Below are positions 18,164-27,700 of a stretch of 64,000 nucleotides of DNA, one piece after another. A model generated the notes under the pieces. It did not search any database. It had not been told where the DNA came from and was given only the letters and a program-made list of their open reading frames with translations. Positions within the stretch are counted from its first letter, which is position 1. Every line of letters begins with the position of its first letter. The position numbers were made by a program, and so were the translations under genes. Origin of the DNA: Rhodococcus ruber (GTDB lineage: Bacteria > Actinomycetota > Actinomycetes > Mycobacteriales > Mycobacteriaceae). Location: assembly GCF_027270735.1 (NCBI RefSeq), contig NZ_JAPWIJ010000002.1, positions 496,001-560,000 on the forward strand, in the 5' to 3' direction.

Positions 18164-19455
18164 CCCGGGTCGTTCGCCGGCACCGAGCCCAGCAGGGCCA
18201 GCGGGTCCGACACAACGAGAGCAAGCGCCTCTTCGATACGGCCGCGGTCGAACACGTTGTCGTGGAACGACACCGAGTACGTGCGTTCGCGACCGACGAC
18301 GCCGCACATCACCGTCACCGCGTCCGGACCTGCCGGATCGAGCAAACCAGCGAACTGCATCCCCTCGTTCTTCGACCACGGCACGCGCGCCCACGACGGC
18401 GGGCGCCCGAGATCGGAGTACATCATGACGACCTTCGGATGGCGGGACACTGTGTCGGGAACCGCTGGAGTCAAGGACTTTCCGAGTCGGAGTTGGGCCG
18501 AGACGACACCCATCAATGCCAGTGGCAAGCCGGAAGCGTAGACGGTGTTCAACGTTTTCGCTTGCGGTTCTATGCTTCGCTCGCCGGACACAGCGACGTT
18601 GAGGCCGATCGCGAAATTGCCGTTCAACACCGTGTTCTCCGGGAGGTACCGACGGCAATTGACGGCCACCGTCACTCCGGGGACGGACTCGAGACCCACT
18701 TCGTCGAACGCGCGTCGCACCAACCACAGAGCGACCGTGGCAGCACCGGCCGACGGTGAGTTCGCCTTACGCCAGGCGGAGACCGCGGCCTCGGTGGTCG
18801 CCGACGACTGAGCTATGACAACGGCTGGCGACGGCCGCCACGGAACCACATCGTCGTGTTCGACCGCCGGCGCGGGCCCAGCCTCTGCCGCTGACAACGA
18901 TTTCAACTCCCGCAGCGCCTTGACCGCCGCGAGCGACTCCTTCAACTTGCCCGGATGCAGTGCGTACCAACGAAACAGCGCTCGTGGTAGAACGTGACGC
19001 GATTCCGGGGTGGTCGACCACGCGCTCAGACCTTCGACGGCATTGAGGTGAAGAGCCTCGACCAGGTCGACGAAGAGCTTGCCGTCGCTCAATCCGTGGG
19101 CAACGTCGACGAAGAGGTATTCCCCGCAAATCGTCACCTCGAGCGGCAACCGCGGCCCCTCACGGCGGCGCACTTGCATGATTGCCGCCTCCAGTTCGGC
19201 CGGCGAACTCGCCGCATCGACTTCTCGAACGGTACGTGGGTCGAGAATCCGGGACGCCTCCCAGCGGACCGTGCCGGCTTTGGGTTGCAGGCCGATTCGG
19301 GTGTGCGTTCCCGCGTCCGCGAGGCTGCTCAGGGTGCTTCGCACATCGGCGATGTCGAGGTGGCGAGCCGGGCCTGCCACGCCGATGTAGCGCATCTCGA
19401 CCATCATGAGGTCGGCACCTGCGACCTTGTGCTTTCGGGAAGAATCACGGGACAT
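18160..19455 (-). CDS. Condensation-fold acyltransferase (PapA / WES-DGAT-like)
   Basis: A 431-aa protein of the CoA-dependent acyltransferase/condensation superfamily. The catalytic HxxxDG motif is seen as AHGLSDGK, and LNGNFAIGLNV plus MMYSDLGRPP match the second-domain signatures of PapA-type and wax-ester-synthase-like enzymes. ATG 19455 has GGAG seven bases upstream. Related mycobacterial enzymes attach long acyl chains to trehalose or other glycolipids. Its position between the Wzz genes and a glycoside hydrolase suggests that it acylates the polysaccharide or its lipid carrier; that is inference. No membrane segment or signal peptide is evident. Confidence 0.7.
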   Translation of the reverse strand: MSRDSSRKHKVAGADLMMVEMRYIGVAGPARHLDIADVRSTLSSLADAGTHTRIGLQPKAGTVRWEASRILDPRTVREVDAASSPAELEAAIMQVRRREGPRLPLEVTICGEYLFVDVAHGLSDGKLFVDLVEALHLNAVEGLSAWSTTPESRHVLPRALFRWYALHPGKLKESLAAVKALRELKSLSAAEAGPAPAVEHDDVVPWRPSPAVVIAQSSATTEAAVSAWRKANSPSAGAATVALWLVRRAFDEVGLESVPGVTVAVNCRRYLPENTVLNGNFAIGLNVAVSGERSIEPQAKTLNTVYASGLPLALMGVVSAQLRLGKSLTPAVPDTVSRHPKVVMMYSDLGRPPSWARVPWSKNEGMQFAGLLDPAGPDAVTVMCGVVGRERTYSVSFHDNVFDRGRIEEALALVVSDPLALLGSVPANDPG

Positions 19456-19474
19456 ACGGCAACTCCGATACTGG

Positions 19475-19496
19475 ATATTCTCCGAAACCAGAATAT
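19475..19496. promoter_or_regulatory. AT-rich inverted repeat upstream of the acyltransferase
   Basis: ATATTCT and AGAATAT form perfect 7-bp arms around an 8-base spacer, 20 bases upstream of the acyltransferase start. The surrounding 115-base gap is clearly more AT-rich than its flanks. It could be a transcription-factor site or overlap the promoter. Confidence 0.45.
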
Positions 19497-19572
19497 ATCC
19501 ACTTCAGAATCGCATGTCCGGTTCGGACGAGACAATTCGGACCCCAGCATCCCACTGCGGTTGCGCTACGCC

Positions 19573-20667
19573 TTACCGAATGAGTGCCTTCACCGCCGCG
19601 AGAGCAGGTTTGGCCGTGTAGTTCGATCTCGTGAGACCGAAATTCTCCTCGAGATTCCCGCTGCCGGTGTTGATGTCACGGTGGTCGAAGATGAAGACGG
19701 GCCCGGCGTTCGGCAACGTTCTGAGGTAGTTGATCGCATCCACGAGAATTTCCTTCTGGCGGTTCTCCGTCACGCCGTACGGCGGATAATTCGGCGCAGT
19801 GGGTGCTCCGAACTCGGTGGTCCACAACTTCTTCGCACCATCACCGTTGATATTCATCAGGTAGGAGATCATTTCGATCTGTTTACGTGGAGTCCACCAG
19901 TCCTGACCCACACTGAGCAGGTCAGGCACGCTGTACGGATGGTTGCCGACTCCGTCGAACGACGGCCCTGCCCCGTTGGCGTAGAGCGACTGGACGAACA
20001 CCGCCGGGCTGATGTTCAACCCGTCGTCGAAGGAGGGAGACAGTCCGCCCGTAATGACGACGGAGTACGGGTCGACCGATTTGATGGAGGTATAGGCGGC
20101 CCTGAGCATCTGGGTGTACTTCACCACGTCCGGCCTGGGCGCAAAGCTCGACTGGATGTTGGGCTCGTTCCAAATTTCCCAGTTACGAATCAGTCCGCGG
20201 TACCGCTGGGTGACCAGTCGGGTGAATGTGCCGAAGTTGTTCGGGTCGGCAGGTGCCGGGTGTAGGTAGTTGCGGCCTTCCGGGGTCGCTGCCCAGGACG
20301 GCGTATAGGTCGGCACGCCCAAGATATTGAGACCCGAGTTGTAGGCACCCAAAATGAGTTTGTCGGTTGCCGCCCAATCGAATACCCCTTGGAGGGGTTC
20401 GATCTGCGGCCATTGAATGGGTATCCGAATTGCAGGGAAGCCGGTCTGTTTTATTGCTTTCAGCTGAGTTTGCCGAATGGTGTCGGAGAAATCCAACGTC
20501 ACCGCAGTGACACCCAAGGTCTGTGCCCCCATCGGACCGGAGGCCGCCGATGCGGGCGCAGGGCCTGCGACAACAACCACGAACGCAATCGACATGGCCG
20601 TCACGATCGAGAAGAGGCGATGGCATAGAGACCTTTTCGCCGACAAAGAGGGAAGTACTTTCTGCAT
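19573..20667 (-). CDS. Secreted glycoside hydrolase, clan GH-A (paralogue 3 of 3)
   Basis: A 364-aa protein with a signal peptide cleaved near APASA-A. The barrel carries IPIQWPQIEPLQGVFDWAAT, the acid/base motif EIWNEPNIQ and the nucleophile motif TTEFGAPT. Towards the end IFDHRDINTGSG and RSNYTAKPA align with the same places in paralogues 1 and 2. It is the right-hand border of the polysaccharide locus and lies upstream of the acyltransferase on the same strand, 117 bases apart. Function as an endo-acting polysaccharide hydrolase or release factor is inferred. Confidence 0.85.
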   Translation of the reverse strand: MQKVLPSLSAKRSLCHRLFSIVTAMSIAFVVVVAGPAPASAASGPMGAQTLGVTAVTLDFSDTIRQTQLKAIKQTGFPAIRIPIQWPQIEPLQGVFDWAATDKLILGAYNSGLNILGVPTYTPSWAATPEGRNYLHPAPADPNNFGTFTRLVTQRYRGLIRNWEIWNEPNIQSSFAPRPDVVKYTQMLRAAYTSIKSVDPYSVVITGGLSPSFDDGLNISPAVFVQSLYANGAGPSFDGVGNHPYSVPDLLSVGQDWWTPRKQIEMISYLMNINGDGAKKLWTTEFGAPTAPNYPPYGVTENRQKEILVDAINYLRTLPNAGPVFIFDHRDINTGSGNLEENFGLTRSNYTAKPALAAVKALIR

Positions 20668-21018
20668 AACTCAGCCTTACTCGGTGATGCCAGCGGTAGA
20701 AACTTCAACCGGTACGAAGCTTTAGATGTACACCAAAAAAGGAAATAAGCAAAGACCAGCCGAAGAACCCGTTTACCGATCGATACCAATCGTGAGGACG
20801 TGTTCTTTTCGCGTTGATCGTCGAGCTCGACGATTGTCGACCTGGGAGCCTCGAGGTCGAGCGGTACCGGACCAGCCGATTGCACGTCTGGTGCAGCAGA
20901 CAATGCTGTTGTCGATCTCGTAAGCTTCGATCATGAAATCGTGCGCCGTCAGCCGGGCATATGGTAGTAGCGAACCTTCGCGAAGTGTCGTCGAATCCAT
21001 TTCCGGCGAGGTGGTTTC
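20668..21018. promoter_or_regulatory. Divergent intergenic region with an 18-bp palindrome
   Basis: This gap of about 350 bases separates the divergent hydrolase and hypothetical gene. It is AT-richer near 20720-20760 and contains the perfect 18-bp palindrome ATCGTCGAGCTCGACGAT at 20817-20834, a plausible dimeric regulator site. Reverse-strand frames here (for example 20773-21054) lack any recognisable motif and I do not call them genes. Confidence 0.45.
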
Positions 21019-22209
21019 GTGACGCACTCCGGAATTGTCGAGGCCGACCATCACCAGTTCGTCGTCGGATCACCATCCGCAGAGACCTACGAACCTGCTG
21101 CGACCGGCAGCGTCATGGAAGTCGGGCGAAACTTCGTCACCGTCATGACGGGCGTCGCCTACGGTCCGGTGTCGGTGACGGTGGAACTACTCACCACCGC
21201 TCCCGGCGGCCCTGGCGCTGAGGTCGAGTGGGAGGTCATCGAAGAAGCCACGATCAAGGTGAGCAAACCGTTCCGGGTCATAACTCTCGATGGCGAGGTT
21301 GCGCAGGATTTCCCGGTGTTGTCGATAGTGAAGGGCCTGAACACCTTTCGGGTCAGCGCGCGAGGTCGAGATGTGAGCCCGGACCAGACCGTGACCGCAC
21401 CCACCGAGTCCTACCTCGTCCAGGTTTGGAAAGTCACCCAGCCTGCTGCTCTGCGGCGACTTCACAAGACCGACACGGTGTGGAACGACGACATCACCGT
21501 CCACAAGGTCAGAAGCTGGTGGGACCCCGATCCCGCTGCAGACGCGACCCTGTACATCAAGTACGGCTACGAATACATGACGAACCAAGTCAAACAGGAC
21601 GCTATCGACTGGGGCGGGCGACCGCCCACCGACAAGCTCTACCGCGCCCACTATTCCAAGCAGTTCGCCTTTCACGACAGAATGCTCGTCGACGCACTGG
21701 CACGCGCACGCGCACCGAAACTTCGCACGATCGCTGCGTGGGCTGTGCGCCGGTCTTACACGCTGGCCGGTGTTGCGGATATCGACTGGATTCGGGCCGG
21801 ACTCGAGGCGTTGGAGAACGAGACCCCGCTCCCGGCACCGTTCGACGACCGGCACAGCACGAAAGTGTGGGACGCCTTCAACGCCGAAAGCCGCATCCAG
21901 ATGTGGGTCACATCGGACAGCGGCGAGCAGGTCCCGACGGCTGCGGTGGCAGCGGCCGGTGCTTTGACGAAAGCCAGCGGCGTCGAGCCGTTCGCAGCCC
22001 TGTTCGACGTCCTGAAAACCCTACTGGTGGTGCAACATCAGGTCGACCATCCGGACCAGGTGCCATTCCAAAGACCGGACTACGACCATGTGGGACTCAT
22101 CTCCGACGTGCGTCGAGAGTTCTTCCCCAAGCTGGCCCCTGCCGATCGATACGAACGCTGGATCGGCCACACGGTCGACGATGTGCTTCGAGCAGATACA
22201 GGGCAATGA
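21019..22209 (+). CDS. Hypothetical protein, two-part architecture
   Basis: A 396-aa protein that I do not recognise. The first ~115 residues look beta-rich (GRNFVTVMTGVAYGPVSVTV and similar strands) and resemble small 'competence/immunity-like' beta domains only in general character. The remainder is mostly alpha-helical with many tryptophans and charged residues. There is no signal peptide or membrane segment. GTG 21019 has GAGG about seven bases upstream. It is convergent with another orphan protein at 22248-23432, and both show similar low-identity, globular cytoplasmic features. Confidence 0.7.
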   Translation: MTHSGIVEADHHQFVVGSPSAETYEPAATGSVMEVGRNFVTVMTGVAYGPVSVTVELLTTAPGGPGAEVEWEVIEEATIKVSKPFRVITLDGEVAQDFPVLSIVKGLNTFRVSARGRDVSPDQTVTAPTESYLVQVWKVTQPAALRRLHKTDTVWNDDITVHKVRSWWDPDPAADATLYIKYGYEYMTNQVKQDAIDWGGRPPTDKLYRAHYSKQFAFHDRMLVDALARARAPKLRTIAAWAVRRSYTLAGVADIDWIRAGLEALENETPLPAPFDDRHSTKVWDAFNAESRIQMWVTSDSGEQVPTAAVAAAGALTKASGVEPFAALFDVLKTLLVVQHQVDHPDQVPFQRPDYDHVGLISDVRREFFPKLAPADRYERWIGHTVDDVLRADTGQ

Positions 22210-22247
22210 CGGCGCATCGGTGGACAGGGCCTAGAGCAACCCTCAGT

Positions 22248-23432
22248 TCAATCACCGTCGAACAAATCGTCGGCCAAATCCGTCCCGACGACGATTTCGC
22301 TGAACTCGATGCTGATGTACGGCATGTTTCGTCGTAGGGCGATGCCCGACTCCGCATCGAATGCCACGGCGCTCGGAAAGCCCTGCCACCCCGGCGGTAG
22401 CTCGAACTCCCACGCAGCCCTGCCGCCTACCTCGACAGCAGTTCCTTCGGTGTTGTCGGCAATCAGAGTGCTGAACTCGACGTCCCAGTTCTTCTGCACT
22501 TCGACCAGGGTGTCGGGGTGTACCTCGAGACCGATCGGCGGAGCACCTTTCTGCAGGGTGCCATCCACTCGGGACCAGTAGTCACCGCGCCGGTTGATGA
22601 TGTGCCGCACCCCTTCTCGGTCCGCCATCCGATACGACCTGTACGGGCGATACCAGAACAGAATCTCCGCTACCCGATCTCCCCTGGTCTCGACGGCCCG
22701 TCCGTACCGGGACAGCCGGGAGGACTTCTGGTATCGATCCACGACGGCACCCCACGAAGATTCGGACTCGAAAGTGCGTGGCGTCTCGACGGGTAGCGCT
22801 GGCCCTGTCCGAACCACTGCGACGGCAAAGATCCCGCGGCTCAACACATCAGGGCTGACGTGTGACTGGGTCAGATGATCGGCCAACGCAAACGAGCCTG
22901 CTACCGAGGGATATCCGTCGTTCTGCGGCGGCGGACCGTCGATACCGATTCCGCCGATCGTACGCGCGGCCTCGATCACCGACTCCGGTGCACGGTTCTC
23001 CTCGACGTCGTAATGATAGGGATCGAAATCGGCGACGACATTTCCGTCGGACCACCATACGAACCGCTCCCCCGAACCGAGGCTACTGTGCGACACGATG
23101 TCCCGGCCTGCGAACAACGGCTGCAAATACGATTCCGTCGCACCCACGTACTGTGAATGCTGTTGCACGAGTAGAACCTTGTTGTCACCGAGATCCATGA
23201 CATCGATGAGCTGAGTATCGAGGCCGTCGAGCTTGCCTGCCGCTTCGAGGTCGAACTCTGCGGTCGACAGATCGGTGATGCCCTCTGCCGTCGCGTGTTC
23301 GGTGTCGTCCGCGCCGAAGGCCTGCAATACCTCAGCGGTCGACGTCTCGCAGATGATTGTCGAGACATACCCGTTACCGATCCAGCCTTCGTACAGGTCC
23401 GGGATGAACAGGTACTCCTCGTACGAGCGCAT
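22248..23432 (-). CDS. DUF6461-like hypothetical protein
   Basis: A protein of about 394 aa. The first ~180 residues (ending in VADFDPYHYD) have the look of the DUF6461 family: a W-G-containing start, an alternating strand/helix pattern and FVWWSDGNVVADFDP. The C-terminal ~200 residues are of unknown fold, with WYRPYRSYRMADREGVRH and WEFELPPGWQG. ATG 23432 is chosen because the conserved part begins there; upstream codons to 23543 have no homology appearance. No export signal is seen. The role is unknown, and the family assignment is from memory of the pattern only. Confidence 0.6.
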   Translation of the reverse strand: MRSYEEYLFIPDLYEGWIGNGYVSTIICETSTAEVLQAFGADDTEHATAEGITDLSTAEFDLEAAGKLDGLDTQLIDVMDLGDNKVLLVQQHSQYVGATESYLQPLFAGRDIVSHSSLGSGERFVWWSDGNVVADFDPYHYDVEENRAPESVIEAARTIGGIGIDGPPPQNDGYPSVAGSFALADHLTQSHVSPDVLSRGIFAVAVVRTGPALPVETPRTFESESSWGAVVDRYQKSSRLSRYGRAVETRGDRVAEILFWYRPYRSYRMADREGVRHIINRRGDYWSRVDGTLQKGAPPIGLEVHPDTLVEVQKNWDVEFSTLIADNTEGTAVEVGGRAAWEFELPPGWQGFPSAVAFDAESGIALRRNMPYISIEFSEIVVGTDLADDLFDGD

Positions 23433-23563
23433 ACCGCACGGTCTCACAAATTTCGTGTCGGGACCATCGGACACTCGACAAACCGGCGGACCGACATGTC
23501 CGGGGTCACCTCTCGGCACGGCTCCGATGCGGCGCCGGCGCACTGGTCGGCGATGATGGGACG

Positions 23564-23842
23564 GTGCCGACTACCGATCCGTTCCACGCCCTCGTTCTGT
23601 TGAACGCAGTGTTCGCCTCGGCCGCATGGTCTCTGGCCAAGCCGTCCTGGTCCGCCGCAATATCGCTGGGGGCTGTCTCGATTCTGTGGCTGTTCTTCAA
23701 TCACCCCATCGAGGGAAAGGTCCTCTACTCGATCGACTACCAGACAGGGTTGACGGAATCCGACCTCGTATCGGCCGCGGGGCTGCTGCTCGCAGCCGTC
23801 ACGGTGACTCGATGCCGTCGAGCGCGGCGGTCACGACAGTGA
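23564..23842 (+). CDS. Small membrane protein
   Basis: A 92-aa protein with three probable membrane segments (LVLLNAVFASAAWSLAK, SAAISLGAVSILWLFF and VSAAGLLLAAVTV) and an arginine-rich cytoplasmic tail. It has no recognisable family. It starts at GTG 23564, divergent from the DUF6461-like gene by about 130 bases and upstream of the TetR gene. Function unknown. Confidence 0.6.
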   Translation: MPTTDPFHALVLLNAVFASAAWSLAKPSWSAAISLGAVSILWLFFNHPIEGKVLYSIDYQTGLTESDLVSAAGLLLAAVTVTRCRRARRSRQ

Positions 23843-23979
23843 CCGGAACTTGGGAACCGGCGCTCGGATATACAAGGCCGTACGCCGCGTATGTCTGGGT
23901 GATCGTAAGCTCAGCAATTTTCGCGCTGCGGTAATCTTCCTGTTCTGGGTCGCGGAGAATCGACAGGGCAGGAACATAC

Positions 23980-24642
23980 GTGAGGCAAACGCAGTGCGTG
24001 TTTCGGTCGCTGCTGGCGGCCGATACGCCTGCTCAGCGATCGCTGAACGACCCCGTCGCCGCACGAATAGTCGACGAGGCCATCGAGGCTGTCGCGGTGC
24101 TCGGTTGGCGTCGCATGACGATGAGCGATGTGGCCAAACGCGGACGAATCGGCCGAGCGACGCTGTACCGCTACTTCGCCTCCAAAGATGAACTACGTGA
24201 TGCCATCGTTCTGCGTGAAATGAACCGATTCATGCAAGAGTCCACGGCCGCCAGGACGGGCGCGGCTTCCGTGGAAGATGCACTGACCTCGTCTCTTGCG
24301 ATCACGCTGGAATTCGTCCGCGACAACCGAATGCTGAACAGACTGCGCGAAACCGACCGCGAAATGCTTCTCGAGACTTTGTTCGACGACGATCTGATCG
24401 CGACGGGACGCGAATTCTCCGCTCAGCTGTGGAAGACCCAGCTTCACGGCGAGGCTCCAGTGGACGAATCCGTGATGACACATCTCCGTACAGTCAGTGA
24501 GATCACTGTCCGGCTGTCGTTGTCCTTGATCGCCAACCCACGAACCACAGCCGACTTCGCTACCCCCGATGCGTCTCGTGCCTACGTTCGGCGGTACATC
24601 TTGCCCCTTCTCGGCCCACCTTCCGCTCCTCTCCAGGGTTAG
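23980..24642 (+). CDS. TetR-family regulator
   Basis: A 220-aa repressor with an N-terminal helix-turn-helix at about residues 28-75 (MTMSDVAKRGRIGRATLYRY, then FASKDEL) and a divergent ligand-binding domain. GTG 23980 has AGGA six bases upstream. It lies about 120 bases before the MMPL gene on the same strand, and a palindrome sits between them, so it probably represses the transporter. This arrangement is common for MMPL efflux genes in mycobacteria and rhodococci. Confidence 0.88.
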   Translation: MRQTQCVFRSLLAADTPAQRSLNDPVAARIVDEAIEAVAVLGWRRMTMSDVAKRGRIGRATLYRYFASKDELRDAIVLREMNRFMQESTAARTGAASVEDALTSSLAITLEFVRDNRMLNRLRETDREMLLETLFDDDLIATGREFSAQLWKTQLHGEAPVDESVMTHLRTVSEITVRLSLSLIANPRTTADFATPDASRAYVRRYILPLLGPPSAPLQG

Positions 24643-24720
24643 TTCTCCCACTGCCCGAAGTTCTCCACGTCGCCACGGATCTTGTGCCAGTCCTGAGTGG
24701 CTGATAGCCTCGGCCATCAT

Positions 24721-24747
24721 TGAGACACTTTAGATGCCATTGTCTCA
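24721..24747. promoter_or_regulatory. Probable TetR operator before the MMPL gene
   Basis: TGAGACA (24721-24727) and TGTCTCA (24741-24747) are perfect inverted repeats around 13 bases. The dyad ends 16 bases before the chosen MMPL start and includes an upstream in-frame ATG (24734), which argues that the true start is 24764. Confidence 0.7.
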
Positions 24748-24763
24748 CTATGGAAGGCGTCAC

Positions 24764-27700
24764 ATGGCTCGTCGATCAGTGGGTAGAAATCCTTTTCGTG
24801 CGGTGGCCGCATCCGCCGCACATCATTCCTGGTGGGTCGTCGGCACCTGGCTGATCGCGGTCGCCGCTCTCAATGTTGTTGCGCCGCAACTGGAACAGAC
24901 AGCGACCGAAAAGTCCGCGGCAATTGTCCCGTCGGATATGCCGTCCACGCAGGCACTGGTCGATATGTCCAACGACTTCGGAACGCCGGCGTCGACCGCT
25001 GTGGGTGCCGTCGTCCTGGCCAGCGATGGTGGGTTCGGTGAGCAAGAGCAAAAGTACTACTCCGAACTCGTCGCCCGCCTGTTGGCCGACCGCGACCACG
25101 TCGCCTTCGTTCTCGACATGTACGGCAATCCTGCTACCCGCGACTTCGCGCTCAGTTCCGATGGCCAGGCAGTCACCGTCACGGTAGGCGAGCAGGGCGA
25201 TATCGGTACCTCCGCAGCGCACCGGTCCACCCAGGCCATCCGGTCGACGATTGCAGACGTTGCAGCACCCGACGGCTTGGACGTGCATTTCTCAGGTCCG
25301 GCACCGACAGTGGTCGACGAGTTCACCGCAATGGACACCTCGATGGTCGTCATCACCGCGGTGTCTGTCCTGCTGATCACGTTGATGCTTGTCATCGCGT
25401 TCCGATCGGTGGTCGCTGCGCTGATCCCACTTCTGACCATCGGCATCGCGCTGGCAGCATCACGCGCGGTTGTTTCCGCATTGGGATGGAATGCGGTGCT
25501 GCCGGTCTCGACGCTGACGGTCACGTTGATGACGGCGCTCGTCCTCGCGGCGGGGACGGACTACGCCATATTCCAGACGGCGGCCTTTCACGACGCGCGT
25601 CGTCGCGGTGAGAGTCCGCTGCGGTCGGTCGTCGCTGCGGGCTCGAACGTAGGAGCTGTTCTGACAGCATCGGCATTGACCGTCGCCGCCGCAGCGACGT
25701 CGATGATCTTTGCCAAGAACGGCATGTTCACCACCTCCGGCCCTGCGATCGCCATCGGGTTGATGGTCACCCTCGCAGTGTCGCTCACGTTCACCCCTGC
25801 GCTGCTGTCGATCTTCGGACGCCGTGGATGGATCGAACCCCGGGTCTCTCGCGAGCGGCAATGGCGCCAGCGCGGCACCCGAATCCTCCGCCGCGCAGGA
25901 GCGCTCACCGCAGTGTCCGTTCTTGCGCTCGTAGCGTTGGCCGCGCCAGCGCTCGGCATGGTCCCCAACGGTGACGACAGCGCCATGATCATGGGCGACG
26001 CCGACTCCACAGCTGGATACGACGCGGTCTACGAACACTTTCCGGCCAACGAGATCGTGCCCGAGTATTTGATCGTTCGAGCAGACCACGACCTGCGAAA
26101 CTCGACCGATCTCGCAGCGTTGGACCGCGCCGCCGCCGCCGTTGCCGACCTACCGAACGTTGCGTACGTGCGGTCGTTGACGCGACCGAACGGTGAACCG
26201 CTCCCCGAGTCGGCGATCGGTTACCAAACTGGTCTGATCGGAAGCAACCTGGGAGCGGCACAGGGTCAGATCGCCAATGCCCAACCCGACCTCGAGCGGT
26301 TGGCGTCCGGCATCACCGAACTCCGAGACGGCGCGCTCGACGCACAGAAGCAGCTTCCTCAACTGCTCGACGGGACCAACCAGGTTGTTGCGCTGTCGAA
26401 TTCGGTGATCGACCTGCTGCCGACTGCCACGGCCCTGACCACCGCCACCACTGCCGACGGCCGGACCCTCGATCAAGTACTCGGCCAAGTACAGTCGCTG
26501 ACCGGCACACTCGGCACCCTGGTCTCCGCTGTCCAGGCGAACCAGAGCGCGGTGAACGATTTCCAGACTGCGTTGGCACCGTTCGCTTCTCCCGACCCGT
26601 CGCCGCAGTGCGCTGTGAACCCGGGTTGTTCGGCCGGGCGCGCACTGTTCGATCAGCTCGACGCCGCAACCTCGGGCGCACTGACCGCAGCCCTGTCCGC
26701 CTCCGAAGCCGTCACCGCGCTTCCGCCCGATACCGTCGACACCATCGAAGGCGTCCTGCCGACACTCCGCACCGGACTGGGCGAGATCGACTCACTCGTA
26801 GCATCTCTCGATGGCCGCACTCCGCAATCGATTCGATCCGATCTCGAGCAACTGCAAGACGGCATGTCTGCATTGGCAACAGGAATGGACCAAATAGCCG
26901 GTGGCCTTTCTCAGGCCAAAGACGGGACCGACACCACGGTAGCCTTGACCGGGCAGCTCTCCGACGGACTCGGTGAGGCAGCGAACTATCTGGCGTCCAT
27001 GAGTCGGGACACCGCTACCGGGCCAGGCTCCGGCTTCTACCTACCCCCGAGCGCATTGCAGGATCAGCGGTTCGTCACCGGAGCGAAGCTGCTGATGTCG
27101 CCGGACGGCCACGTGGCACGCATGTTGGTGATGCAGAAGGGCAACCCCTACAGTGCCGGTAACATCGCCACTGTCGGTGACATCGCCCAGTCCGCACGAA
27201 ACTCGTTGCAGGGCAGTACTCTTGCGGACACCGAAGTGAGTTCCACCGGTCTGACTTCGATCACGTCCGACATCATCGACCAAGCAGAACGTGACTTCCT
27301 TCTGATCGCAATCGTCGCGGCCGTTGCGGTCTTCGCGATCCTCGCGGGTTTGCTCCGCAGTCTTGTCGCACCCGCCCTGCTCGTGGCAACCGTATTACTG
27401 TCCTTCGCTGCGGCCGTCGGTATCAGCGTCCTGGTGTGGCAGCACCTGGTGGGCATCGGCCTGCACTGGTCGGTTCTTCCGGTCTCGTTCATGTGCCTGG
27501 TCGCGGTCGGAGCCGACTACAGCATGCTGTTCGCGTCGAGAGTCCGCGAGGCCAGCACCGGCGGCACCACCAGTGGGATTCTGCGAACGTTCGGAACAAC
27601 CGGCAGCGTGATCACCACTGCAGGAGTCGTTTTCGCAGTCACGATGTTCGCCCTGATGTCAGGATCAGTGGTCCTGCTGCTGCAGACCGGCTTCACCATC

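Noticed and set aside
20601..21054. Minus-strand frames in the hydrolase/hypothetical gap
   Set aside because: They overlap the signal peptide of the hydrolase or the start of the divergent gene and lack motifs or good ribosome sites.
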